DNA of 64,000 bases from the NCBI GenBank assembly GCA_947494695.1, contig CANLWB010000001.1:186001-250000 (forward strand). The letters run 5' to 3'. A program made the translations under genes and the position numbers. This DNA comes from an uncultured Flavobacteriaceae bacterium. Lineage in GTDB: Bacteria; Bacteroidota; Bacteroidia; Flavobacteriales; Flavobacteriaceae. Under the pieces are notes generated by a model. The model saw only the letters and a program-made list of their open reading frames with translations, made no database searches and was not told the DNA's origin. Shown in pieces: positions 7,783 to 17,813 of this stretch (position 1 is the first letter of the stretch; the number at the start of each line of letters is the position of its first letter).

Positions 7783-8280
7783 ATGGTTGTCTCAATATTT
7801 AGAGACGAGATAAATAGTAACGATATAACACAAAGTAATATGATTCTTCCTAAGTCACAACCCCTTACTTTTTTTACGCCGCAAAGCATAGCCGGTTCTG
7901 GAGCGCCTTTTTTTGATACAGGAATTTCGGCTGGAATCCCTTCACCTGCTAATGACTTCGATGAGCAGCGATTATCTTTAGATCAAGAACTTATTAAAAA
8001 CAAAGCAGCCACTTTTTTTGCTCGTGTTAGCGGACAATCTATGATCGGGGCCGGGTTGGATGATAACGATTTACTAGTTATAGACCGAAGCTTGGAACCT
8101 ACCCATAATAAAATTGCGGTTTGTTTTCTTGATGGCGAATTTACTGTGAAGCGCCTAAAAGTCGAAAATGGAAATGTGTGGTTACAACCGGAAAACCCAA
8201 ATTATCCAATAATTAAGGTTTCGAGGGAAAATAATTTTGTTATTTGGGGTATTGTAACCAGCGTGATTAAAAAGATGTAG
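7783..8280 (+). CDS. umuD: UmuD-like self-cleaving S24 peptidase
   Basis: A 165-residue S24/LexA-type protein aligning with E. coli UmuD over its whole length. The self-cleavage site is Ala50-Gly51 (GISAGIPSPANDF), the nucleophile Ser86 (VSGQSMIGAG), and the general-base Lys123 (EFTVKRLK); Ser and Lys are 37 residues apart, as in E. coli (Ser60, Lys97). There is no DNA-binding domain, so it is not LexA. UmuD' pairs with UmuC to form DNA polymerase V for lesion bypass. No umuC is present next to it or elsewhere in the window; instead a GNAT gene follows after 6 bases. The N-terminal arm before cleavage is longer than usual, so the ATG at 7840 is an alternative start. Confidence 0.88.
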   Translation: MVVSIFRDEINSNDITQSNMILPKSQPLTFFTPQSIAGSGAPFFDTGISAGIPSPANDFDEQRLSLDQELIKNKAATFFARVSGQSMIGAGLDDNDLLVIDRSLEPTHNKIAVCFLDGEFTVKRLKVENGNVWLQPENPNYPIIKVSRENNFVIWGIVTSVIKKM

Positions 8281-8286
8281 CGGTCG

Positions 8287-8838
8287 ATGCAAATTATTTT
8301 TAAGCGTGCTGAAACCGATGAAGAATTGCAGCAAATTTTGGACTTGCAATATATCAACACCAAGAAATTACTATCTGACGAAGCCATAAATAAAGAGGGT
8401 TTTGTTACTGTGAGGCATTCATTCGATGTTTTAAAGCGTATGAATAATGCCTGTCGACATGTAATCGCTACTCATGATGGAAGGGTTATTGGTTATGCAT
8501 TATGCATGCTTAACTCGTTTAGGGAGGATGTGCCGCAACTTAAGGCTATGTTCGAGTATATGGATGGTCTTTTGGTATCTAAGGGCTTATCCGAACTACA
8601 TTATGTAGTCATGGGGCAGATCTGTATCGATAAAACATACCGAAAACAAGGCATTTTTAAAAAACTATATAACGTCTTTAAAGAGGAATTAAAATCCGAT
8701 TTTGATGCTGTCATTACAGAAGTTAGTTCAAAAAATAGTCGTTCTTCAAAGGCACATCTCGCAACAGGTTTCAAGATTTTGGATGTACATACAGAAGATG
8801 AGGAAGATTGGGAATTGATGATCTGGAAGTGGCGTTAA
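8287..8838 (+). CDS. GNAT family N-acetyltransferase
   Basis: A 183-residue protein with the GNAT fold: beta strands around VIGYALCML, the acetyl-CoA binding motif ICIDKTYRKQGIFKKLYNVF (about residues 117-136; a Q-x-x-G-x-x variant with Ile-Phe), and a C-terminal EVSSKNSRSSKAHLATGFKIL typical of the last acetyl-CoA contacts. The substrate, a small molecule or protein amine, cannot be told. It starts 6 bases after umuD, implying cotranscription and perhaps induction together, though no functional link is known to me. Confidence 0.83.
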   Translation: MQIIFKRAETDEELQQILDLQYINTKKLLSDEAINKEGFVTVRHSFDVLKRMNNACRHVIATHDGRVIGYALCMLNSFREDVPQLKAMFEYMDGLLVSKGLSELHYVVMGQICIDKTYRKQGIFKKLYNVFKEELKSDFDAVITEVSSKNSRSSKAHLATGFKILDVHTEDEEDWELMIWKWR

Positions 8839-9035
8839 GTAAAATTTACGGTCGTTTAATTATGGGGTTTTCCCGAACCAGTATGGGTTTAGCGTACATC
8901 GTTGCAAATTACGACATACCAATAAGCAAGTCGTATTTATGATTTGTTACGAGTAGTAAAGAACTCATCTGCATTCAACTGATATTAAAGGACTGATGTA
9001 AATGTTCCTGTGCTATTTAGAAGAAATAAAAAACA

Positions 9036-9072
9036 AGAAAGCTCAAATACTATCCTAGTATTTGAGCTTTCT
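9036..9072 (-). terminator. Rho-independent terminator of atpDC
   Basis: Perfect 17-bp inverted repeat (AGAAAGCTCAAATACTA at 9036-9052, partner at 9056-9072) with a 3-base loop. On the minus strand it is followed by TTGTTTTTT, a good U-tract, and it starts 18 bases after the atpC stop. Confidence 0.85.
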
Positions 9073-9090
9073 CGTTATATTAAAATGTTA

Positions 9091-9369
9091 TTAATCGGCT
9101 AAAACAATAATTTTATTGTCTTTCATTTCTATGGTTCCAGAGTTTATTTTTAATAAAGTCGAACCTTTTTCGCCTTTAGTAAATTTATGCTGAACCTCTT
9201 CATCTAATTCGATATTCCCCGAAATTTTCACAAAACCATCTTTTAATAAAGATACAGTAGGTGCGTGATTATTTAACATTTCAAAGTCTCCATTTACGCC
9301 AGGAACAACAACGCTTATTACTTCTCCGCTAAATAAAGTTGCTTCAGGTGATACAATTTCTAAATACAT
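9091..9369 (-). CDS. atpC: F1 ATP synthase epsilon subunit, short form (AtpC)
   Basis: A 92-residue protein matching the N-terminal beta-sandwich domain of F1 epsilon: MYLEIVSPEATLFSGEV, VVVPGVNGDFEMLNNHAPTVSLL, then strand-rich sequence to the end. The C-terminal helical hairpin that inhibits the enzyme in E. coli (139 residues) is absent. This truncated form is common in Bacteroidota, so it is not a broken gene. It sits in the central stalk of the F1 motor on the cytoplasmic face. It follows atpD by 99 bp and ends at a strong terminator; other atp genes are not in the window, as expected in this phylum. Confidence 0.93.
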   Translation of the reverse strand: MYLEIVSPEATLFSGEVISVVVPGVNGDFEMLNNHAPTVSLLKDGFVKISGNIELDEEVQHKFTKGEKGSTLLKINSGTIEMKDNKIIVLAD

Positions 9370-9468
9370 AAAACTTGTTTTAGTTTAATTTTATTGAAAA
9401 TTAAGCTTTAAAATCTCAAATTCCAAAACGTAACAGCGACATTCGAAATTTATCAAGCTTCACTTGAT

Positions 9469-10980
<1,512 letters not shown>

Positions 10981-11037
10981 TTATGTATTTAATGTTATGC
11001 GATTTAATTGTATGAAAACAATTTTGGTTTTCGCGTG

Positions 11038-11045
11038 CAAAGATA
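11038..11045 (-). promoter_or_regulatory. Putative -7 box of atpDC
   Basis: On the minus strand TATCTTTG fits TAnnTTTG exactly, giving a leader of about 60 bases before the ATG at 10977. The -33 box is not obvious in the AT-rich sequence upstream. Confidence 0.5.
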
Positions 11046-11092
11046 AATTTTTTAGTTTAAATTACAGGTGTTTTTATGGCTTTTTTATAATA

Positions 11093-11123
11093 AAAAAACA
11101 CCCTCGTAAAGAAGGTGTTTTTT
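11093..11123 (-). terminator. Terminator of the TonB receptor / GDSL operon
   Basis: AAAAAACACC (11093-11102) pairs with GGTGTTTTTT (11114-11123). On the minus strand the T-run follows the stem, 20 bases after the stop of the GDSL lipoprotein gene. Confidence 0.75.
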
Positions 11124-11143
11124 ATTGATATAATTGTGCCAAG

Positions 11144-12760
11144 TTATTGTAATGTAGGAGAATAGTTTGTGGGATAATCATTGGCCTTTGCAAAGTTTCC
11201 GGATTCCATAAAGTTAGATCCGAATGCATCATCGATTGCTTCTAAAAATTTATTGGCCATAAGTGCATAACCCCTTGCCGTTAGATGTACGCCATCTAAT
11301 CCTATGGAACCTCCGGTTACCAAATCGGCAGTCATATTAAAACCATCAAAATTAATTCCTGTATTGGCGACCTCGGTAAGAATACTGTTAAGATCTACTA
11401 ATACAATGTTATCATTAGACGCTGTTATACTTGCTATCGTGGTATTATAAGCATCTGTTGCTGCCTTAATTTCTGCTTGTTCACTTGGGAGCAGGACCCA
11501 TTTATCGGTTAAAGGAAGGGAAATACCCTCAACAGAAAATTGACCTGCAAGTTCTTGTGATAAACCTTGTGTTACGAGTGCGGTAACGTTATCGGTATTC
11601 ACTGTCCCAATGATTGAACTCGAGGGTAAAACCAGAAGGTCTCCTGCCGTTGCTTGTCTGGTTTGTCCATAGGTTGTACCCAATAGGCCTGCAACCAATG
11701 GTGCTGCCTGAGGAGGGAGCCCCAAAGATTGAACAAAAACAGTGAATGTTTGACTATTCAGTAGGTTATCCGATATTTGAGCAGATAAGTCCGTTAAAGA
11801 CTCATCTCTAATAACTACAGCACTGGCTTCTGTTGTTGAAAATACAATGGAACGCTCGGGTGAACCAAGAAATGTATAGACATTGTTTAGCTGACTGAAA
11901 ATACCGTTAAGTGTTGGTATTTGTGGTCCAAAGTCTGGATTTGTCGGATCCAGTGGATTATGTGGAACTGTTGTAAAATGTGGTAAATCGGTGGTGTAGG
12001 GAACATTGGTTACTACGCCTTTTGCTCCGCCAGACGTTAAAGTGGTTACCAAAGCTTCGAAGGTTTCATCAAATCCAATACCTACAGCACCAGCAGAGGG
12101 GGTTATCGGGTTGCTACCATCTCCACCAGAGAGTGCGTAGCCCAATACATCGTTACCGCCAATTTCCGATAAGGTAAAAAATGTTGGGTTTTGTGCCATG
12201 GCATCATTTATAACCGTTGCCGTTGGAGACGATGCTATTCGTGCATAGAACGGATTTAAAGTGCTATATCCAGGAGTTACTAAGTGCCAACTTTTCGCAC
12301 CGGGAATCCCAAAATTATTAAAATCACTACCAACACTAATGCCAGCTTCTGTTGTTATTGGAGGAACAGGAGCACCCAAATCGGTAAAAAAAGCATCTAG
12401 TTCTTGTGGTGTAGCTGTGGAACTATTAAAAACAAAGCGATAGCCACTTGCTGGAATTCCACCTACTAAAATACCTCCAGTGTTATCATTCATTAAAGGC
12501 TGTGTAAACGTACCGCCTCCAGCATTGGCAAAGGCCTTGGATAAAATGTTAGGAAATGAATTTTCCTGAGAAGCTTTAAATAATCCTCCATCAGTAAAGC
12601 CAGAAGTAAAGGAAGCGCCTACAGCGACATATTTTGAAAAGTCTGCCGAACCCGAAGTTAATTCCGGTAGTATGACCTCTTCTGGTAGTATTTGATCGTC
12701 TTCATCGCAGGCAAAGCATCCTAAAACAAGGACAAAAAGGTATATATATTTAATTTTCAT
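11144..12760 (-). CDS. SGNH/GDSL hydrolase-like lipoprotein
   Basis: Start chosen at the ATG at 12760, giving a 538-residue lipoprotein: the signal MKIKYIYLFVLVLGCFAC is followed by DEDD. If the second cysteine carries the lipid, the acidic run after it fits the Bacteroidota surface-export signal. GDSL blocks are visible: block I VAVGASFTSG (usual GDS changed to GAS, serine kept), a GGNDVLGYALSGG block with the oxyanion Asn, and C-terminal DGVHLTARGYALMANKF with catalytic Asp and His. So the likely activity is an esterase or lipase. An upstream in-frame ATG at 12814 overlaps the receptor gene and was rejected. It starts 10 bases after the TonB receptor stop, implying one operon in which it binds or processes the receptor's ligand. 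Confidence 0.82.
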   Translation of the reverse strand: MKIKYIYLFVLVLGCFACDEDDQILPEEVILPELTSGSADFSKYVAVGASFTSGFTDGGLFKASQENSFPNILSKAFANAGGGTFTQPLMNDNTGGILVGGIPASGYRFVFNSSTATPQELDAFFTDLGAPVPPITTEAGISVGSDFNNFGIPGAKSWHLVTPGYSTLNPFYARIASSPTATVINDAMAQNPTFFTLSEIGGNDVLGYALSGGDGSNPITPSAGAVGIGFDETFEALVTTLTSGGAKGVVTNVPYTTDLPHFTTVPHNPLDPTNPDFGPQIPTLNGIFSQLNNVYTFLGSPERSIVFSTTEASAVVIRDESLTDLSAQISDNLLNSQTFTVFVQSLGLPPQAAPLVAGLLGTTYGQTRQATAGDLLVLPSSSIIGTVNTDNVTALVTQGLSQELAGQFSVEGISLPLTDKWVLLPSEQAEIKAATDAYNTTIASITASNDNIVLVDLNSILTEVANTGINFDGFNMTADLVTGGSIGLDGVHLTARGYALMANKFLEAIDDAFGSNFMESGNFAKANDYPTNYSPTLQ

Positions 12761-12770
12761 AATCGTTTTT

Positions 12771-15611
12771 TTATAAGTTATTGATTGTCCATGAAATGTA
12801 ATACTGCGATCCAATGAAACCTGTACCTACTGCAGTAAAATACTCATCTCCAAGAAGGTTGGAAACACCTGCTTTAAACGCCGATTTAATGGATGGGACA
12901 CGTAGATTTATTTGCGCGTCTAAAACATGGTATGCTGGCACCTCTGCTGTAGCAAAAGATGCTTCCCATACGTAGTTATCGCTCCATCTCCAGGCCACAT
13001 TAAAACCAAAGTTTTCTAGTAAATTGGTATTTCCAAAGGAGGCCTTAAACTTATGTTCTGGTGTGTTGAAATTTGTTTGAAAATCAGGATTTGCTTCACG
13101 ATCGAAGTCTAGTTTTGCATACGTGTAGTTCATCCCCAGGTCGTAATTACCAAATAGTTTAGTGGTCACACCAATAGCTCCTCCATAAGAGTTAACATCT
13201 GCTGTGGTGTTTGTATAAGCGCGGTATGCTTGAAAATCACTATTTGCTAAAGCGATTAAGGCTAAAGGAGTTGGTGTTCCACCTACATCTGTTCGTTGTG
13301 TTAACCCAACGTCTCCGTAAAATGGACTGATGACATCAATGGTAGTAATGAAGTCTTTGTACTGATTATAGTAAGCACTAAAGTCGATAATAATCTTATC
13401 TATCTTTCCACGATAGCCAACCTCGTAAGAACTTACCTGTTCTGGCTTAACAATATTAGGGTTTCCTAATGTTAGGTCTGCGGGGTTTTGAGAGGCTGCG
13501 AAACTGGCAACCGAAGACCTGGTAAACGAATTATTATAAGCGCCAGTGCCGTCATACTCAAATGATGTACCAATAATGCTTTGTCCAATAGTTGAGATGT
13601 TATCTCCGCTTACTCTTCTAAGGTCTCTTTGCGGGTTATCGGGGGCACTACCCAATAAAATAATGCTTCCCACATTAAATCCTATATAAAGTGCCTGAGT
13701 ATCGGGGTTTCTGAAACCAGTTTGAAAAGAAGCCCTTAAGTTATGATTATTATTTTGACCCAAGTTATAACCAAGGGAAACTCTTGGAGAGAAGAAGGCA
13801 TCGAATAATTCTGATTTATCATAGCGTATGGAGGCTGTTAATTTAAGACGGTCATCTTCTAAAAATTTCTTTTGAATCTGGGTATATAAGCCAACTTCTG
13901 AATATGGAATTTGTCCCAGTTTATCTGTGTAAATTGAACCAAAAGAATTTAAAACATATTTTCTGTATGACCCACCAACTTGAATATCGGCAAAATCTAT
14001 CAGGTGACTAAAATTATAGTTAGCATCGGAGTGATATATTTTAGATTCGTCTCTAAATTTACTACCGGTTAGTACATCGGGGTCATTGATTACGGTATTA
14101 AAGGCACTTTGAAATTCGGGAGTTCCAGGTTCGTAACGGCCTGTATCTGCTGCTTGTCTGGCACTGGCATGTGCCTCATTCGCATTTAACCCTGCTAATG
14201 TACCTCCAATGAAGGCGGCAGTATATTCCCCGAACCAAATCTCATCGGTTTTCCATTGTCTGTTTATATTTACACCAGTAAATACCATGTCGTAAGAGTC
14301 ACCGGCGTTGTCTGCCGTCATATATCCTCTTAAAAAGAAATTGTCATTTTTTACTTCTATTTTGTGCTGTTGCAAAAAGAAATTTTTAATGGAATACCGG
14401 TTCGAACCTTGATATACTGTAGAACCGGAACCTATTTTACCAACATATTGTATTTCGAAGTCATTCTCCCAGGGTCTATAATAAAGCCCCCAATCTGTTT
14501 TAATACTTTTCGCATCGTAATCGGTTAAGTCGGCTTCATCATACCCCGTTCTACTAACATTCACAGAAGGTACCAGGTTTGCCAGTGCGGGATTTGGTAA
14601 CCGTCCTATTGCGGCTAATCTATCTGCTACGGTTTTAATATTAATTGTAGCAATATCTCCATATACATTCACTCCATCGTAATCGATATCGTTTTCTCTG
14701 GTGCTATTATTTTCTACGAATGTAGTTGTTCTGTCTTTTCCTCTAGTATCGTTAGCAACCCAGTCGGTTCCTCCCAAATAGCTAAAATTTACTTTAGCAG
14801 CAAATTTGTCACTAAACTTATGGCCAATACGGATCCCAAAATCTTTATAGTCGTTGTCACCACCAGTTTGTTGAGAGGTTATTCCTTGTTTATAATAAGC
14901 ACTAATTCCGTTATGGTCAAAAGGGTGTTTACTTCTCATGAAAAGAATTCCGTTAAAAGCATTGGCTCCATATAAAGCCGAGGCAGCTCCTGGGAGAAGT
15001 TCTACGCTTTGAACATCGGTTTCTACCATTCCTAATAAATTTCCAAGGGGGAAGTTAAGAGCAGGAGCGGCATTATCCATCCCATCTACCAGTTGCATGA
15101 AACGGGTATTTGCAAATGTTGCAAACCCTCTTGTATTAATGGATTTAAAGGTCAAACTGTTTGTGTTTATATCGACACCCTTTAAGTTTTCCAGTCCATC
15201 ATAGAAATCGGAAGACGCCGTATTTTTAATTTGCTTAAGTCCAAAACGTTCAACAGTTACCGGAGACTCGAAAATACGTTCTGGTGTTCTTGATGCAGAA
15301 ATAACCACTTCATCTAAGGAAGTTCCTTCTGTAAGGATGAACGCAATAGTTTGGTTCGATGTGGTGATGTCCTGTGTAGCAGTTTCGAAACCTATACTAC
15401 TAGCCTGAAGGCTAAAAGGAGGGCTTTGGTTTGTTGTTAGAGAGAATTTACCATCAAAATCTGTCACGACGCCTGTTGATGTGCCAATAATTATAATATT
15501 GACTCCTGGGATAGGTTGACCGTTGTCATCTGCAACAGAGCCGGAGATCGTAGTCTGCGCATATGAAAAACCACAAAACAACAATAGCAAAATTGAAAAA
15601 ATTGTCTTCAT
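12771..15611 (-). CDS. TonB-dependent outer-membrane receptor
   Basis: A 946-residue receptor: signal peptide about 1-18 (ILLLLFCGFSYAQ), a carboxypeptidase-regulatory-like domain (about 20-105, GSVADDNGQPIPGVNIIIIG...DFDGKFSLTT), a plug (about 106-240, SASRTPERIFESPVTVERF...PGAASALYGANAFNGIL), then the 22-strand barrel ending in an aromatic-poor YYISWTINNL. It imports a ligand across the outer membrane using TonB energy. The ligand is unknown; the paired GDSL lipoprotein suggests an ester or lipid, which is an inference. The plug is more like vitamin/siderophore receptors than SusC. Its promoter has both boxes (15683-15716). Confidence 0.92.
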   Translation of the reverse strand: MKTIFSILLLLFCGFSYAQTTISGSVADDNGQPIPGVNIIIIGTSTGVVTDFDGKFSLTTNQSPPFSLQASSIGFETATQDITTSNQTIAFILTEGTSLDEVVISASRTPERIFESPVTVERFGLKQIKNTASSDFYDGLENLKGVDINTNSLTFKSINTRGFATFANTRFMQLVDGMDNAAPALNFPLGNLLGMVETDVQSVELLPGAASALYGANAFNGILFMRSKHPFDHNGISAYYKQGITSQQTGGDNDYKDFGIRIGHKFSDKFAAKVNFSYLGGTDWVANDTRGKDRTTTFVENNSTRENDIDYDGVNVYGDIATINIKTVADRLAAIGRLPNPALANLVPSVNVSRTGYDEADLTDYDAKSIKTDWGLYYRPWENDFEIQYVGKIGSGSTVYQGSNRYSIKNFFLQQHKIEVKNDNFFLRGYMTADNAGDSYDMVFTGVNINRQWKTDEIWFGEYTAAFIGGTLAGLNANEAHASARQAADTGRYEPGTPEFQSAFNTVINDPDVLTGSKFRDESKIYHSDANYNFSHLIDFADIQVGGSYRKYVLNSFGSIYTDKLGQIPYSEVGLYTQIQKKFLEDDRLKLTASIRYDKSELFDAFFSPRVSLGYNLGQNNNHNLRASFQTGFRNPDTQALYIGFNVGSIILLGSAPDNPQRDLRRVSGDNISTIGQSIIGTSFEYDGTGAYNNSFTRSSVASFAASQNPADLTLGNPNIVKPEQVSSYEVGYRGKIDKIIIDFSAYYNQYKDFITTIDVISPFYGDVGLTQRTDVGGTPTPLALIALANSDFQAYRAYTNTTADVNSYGGAIGVTTKLFGNYDLGMNYTYAKLDFDREANPDFQTNFNTPEHKFKASFGNTNLLENFGFNVAWRWSDNYVWEASFATAEVPAYHVLDAQINLRVPSIKSAFKAGVSNLLGDEYFTAVGTGFIGSQYYISWTINNL

Positions 15612-15682
15612 TTAGTAAGAATTAGTTTATGTTTTAAGTCTACAATATAAATATATAAATGTTTAGATTAGAATAAAAATAG

Positions 15683-15716
15683 CAAAATTATGCGCGCATA
15701 GTATATTTTTAACAAA
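15683..15716 (-). promoter_or_regulatory. Bacteroidota promoter of the TonB receptor / GDSL operon
   Basis: Minus strand: TTTG at 15713-15716, 22-base spacer, TAATTTTG at 15683-15690, matching the TTTG-N(17-23)-TAnnTTTG consensus. The leader to the ATG at 15611 is about 65 bases. Confidence 0.6.
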
Positions 15717-15764
15717 CAAGCGCTGAAAAAAATGAGTTTTGTGCAAAAAAAACAAAGTTTTATT

Positions 15765-15806
15765 AAAAATAATGCCTACCCGGTATTCCGAGTAGGCATT
15801 ATTTTT
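15765..15806 (-). terminator. Rho-independent terminator of glmS
   Basis: AAAAATAATGCCTAC (15765-15779) and its exact reverse complement (15792-15806) enclose a loop that itself has a CGG/CCG stem. On the minus strand the stem ends in a T-run, 23 bases after the glmS stop. Confidence 0.85.
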
Positions 15807-15829
15807 TACGAAGCGTTTTTTAATATAAA

Positions 15830-17677
15830 CTATTCTACCGTAACAGACTTTGCCAGATTTCTCGGCTGATCTACATTTTTGTCTAGCAAGACGGCAATAT
15901 GGTAAGATAATAATTGAAGTGGAATGGTTGTTAATAATGGAGATAGTAACTCGAAGGTTTCGGGTATTTCAATAACATGATCTGCAAGTTCTTTTACCTG
16001 AACATCTCCTTTTGTAACAATTCCAATAATTTTTCCTTTTCTGGATTTTATTTCCTGAATGTTACTTACTATTTTTTCGTAGTGTCCTTTTCTGGTGGCT
16101 ATCACCACAATTGGCATATTTTCGTCAATTAAAGCAATTGGGCCATGCTTCATTTCTGCAGCCGGATACCCTTCTGCATGTATGTATGAAATCTCTTTTA
16201 ATTTTAATGCACCTTCCAGGGCAACAGGGAAATTATATCCTCTTCCCAGATATAAGAAATTACCAACATCCTTATAAATGTCTGATATCATTTTAATATG
16301 AGCGTCAGATTTTAAGGATTCTTCTACTTTTTGAGGGATCATTTCCAATTCTAACAAATGACGACGGAAATCTGAACTGCTAATCGTTCCTTTAGCTCTT
16401 GCAAGACGCAAAGCCATTAAGGTTAAAACTGTAATCTGAGTGGTGAAGGCTTTCGTTGAAGCCACGCCAATTTCTGGTCCAGCATGTGTGTAAGCTCCAG
16501 CATGTGTTTCTCTGGCAATAGAGGAGCCAACAACGTTACAAACACCAAATACAAAAGCGCCTTTAGATTTTGCTAGTTTAATAGCAGCTAGAGTGTCGGC
16601 AGTCTCTCCAGATTGAGATATGGCTATAAGGACATCTTTTTCGGTAATGATCGGGTTACGATATCTAAATTCGGAGGCGTACTCTACTTCAACCGGAATT
16701 CGTGCCAAATCTTCAAAAATGTATTCGGCAACTAACCCTGCGTGCCAGGATGTCCCACACGCTACAATGATAATACGGTCGGCATTCAGGAATTTTTTCA
16801 TATTATCCTCAATACCTGCCATTTTTATAATGGCTTCTTCCCTTAGAAGTCGACCTCTATATGTGTCGGTAATCGCCTTAGGTTGCTCGTATATTTCTTT
16901 TAACATGAAATGATCGAAACCGCCTTTTTCAATTTCCTCTAAGTTCATTTGAAGCTTTTGAACATAAGGATCAACTAAAGAATCGTCTTTTATTTTTCTA
17001 ATTTTTATGCCTTTGTGAAATCTAATGATAGCCATTTCTTCATCTTCTAAATAGATGGCATCTTTAGTGTATTCAATAAATGGAGATGCATCACTGGCAA
17101 TGAAGAATTCATCTTCTCCTATACCAACGGCCAATGGGCTACCCAATCTGGCAATAACGACTTCTTCTGGTTTGTTCTTGTCGAAAACGGCAATTGCATA
17201 TGCGCCAACAACTTGATTAAGTGCGATCTGTACAGCTTTACCTAATTTTACCTTTTCTTGTTTCTTTACGTCTTCAATAAGGTTAATCAACACCTCGGTG
17301 TCTGTATCCGATTTAAAGGTATAGCCTCTCGATATCAACTCCTGTTTAAGCGATTCGTAATTTTCAATAATACCATTATGAATAATAACTAAATCCCCGG
17401 AATTAGAAATATGGGGATGAGAATTCACATCGTTGGGAACACCATGTGTTGCCCAACGGGTATGTCCAATACCAACACTTCCATGTTTGGTAATCTCTTG
17501 CTCGGAACGTTTTTCCAAGTCGGCTACTTTTCCCTTGGTTTTAGAAACTTTAAGATCTGTTCCATCAAATAATGCCACTCCTGCACTATCATAACCTCGA
17601 TACTCCAGGCGCTTTAGTCCTTCGATGATAATTGGGTAAGCCTCTCGTGGTCCAATGTATCCTACAATTCCACACAT
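15830..17677 (-). CDS. glmS: Glutamine--fructose-6-phosphate aminotransferase (GlmS)
   Basis: A 615-residue enzyme that makes glucosamine-6-phosphate from fructose-6-phosphate and glutamine, the entry to peptidoglycan and LPS amino sugars. The N-terminal glutaminase domain starts MCGIVGYIG with the nucleophile Cys exposed after Met removal; GHTRWATHG and NSHPH are its substrate loops. Two SIS domains follow (about 285-420 and 455-600) with ISQSGETADT and the C-terminal DQPRNLAKSVTVE typical of GlmS. Length is normal. No glmS ribozyme-like leader was recognised in the 136-bp gap upstream. It follows the DUF4270 gene. Confidence 0.97.
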   Translation of the reverse strand: MCGIVGYIGPREAYPIIIEGLKRLEYRGYDSAGVALFDGTDLKVSKTKGKVADLEKRSEQEITKHGSVGIGHTRWATHGVPNDVNSHPHISNSGDLVIIHNGIIENYESLKQELISRGYTFKSDTDTEVLINLIEDVKKQEKVKLGKAVQIALNQVVGAYAIAVFDKNKPEEVVIARLGSPLAVGIGEDEFFIASDASPFIEYTKDAIYLEDEEMAIIRFHKGIKIRKIKDDSLVDPYVQKLQMNLEEIEKGGFDHFMLKEIYEQPKAITDTYRGRLLREEAIIKMAGIEDNMKKFLNADRIIIVACGTSWHAGLVAEYIFEDLARIPVEVEYASEFRYRNPIITEKDVLIAISQSGETADTLAAIKLAKSKGAFVFGVCNVVGSSIARETHAGAYTHAGPEIGVASTKAFTTQITVLTLMALRLARAKGTISSSDFRRHLLELEMIPQKVEESLKSDAHIKMISDIYKDVGNFLYLGRGYNFPVALEGALKLKEISYIHAEGYPAAEMKHGPIALIDENMPIVVIATRKGHYEKIVSNIQEIKSRKGKIIGIVTKGDVQVKELADHVIEIPETFELLSPLLTTIPLQLLSYHIAVLLDKNVDQPRNLAKSVTVE

Positions 17678-17813
17678 AAGTATTTTTTTTTTGGTTTAAT
17701 TTAAAGTTGCGGCAAATATGTGAAATAAATTTCGAAAAAAAACCAATTATCGCATAAACCCAACGGTTTATACGATGAAATTCATCGTGAAAACTAGTTT
17801 TAAAAGAATTATG

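Noticed and set aside
9091-9369. atpC as a truncated pseudogene
   Set aside because: The missing C-terminal helices are normal for Bacteroidota epsilon subunits, and the gene has a clean end and terminator.
12761-12814. 18-residue extension of the GDSL lipoprotein
   Set aside because: It overlaps the receptor gene and precedes a clear lipoprotein signal starting at the ATG at 12760.
14391-14404. GGTTCGAACC-like sequence suggesting a tRNA T-arm
   Set aside because: It lies in the coding sequence of the TonB receptor and no acceptor or anticodon arms surround it.
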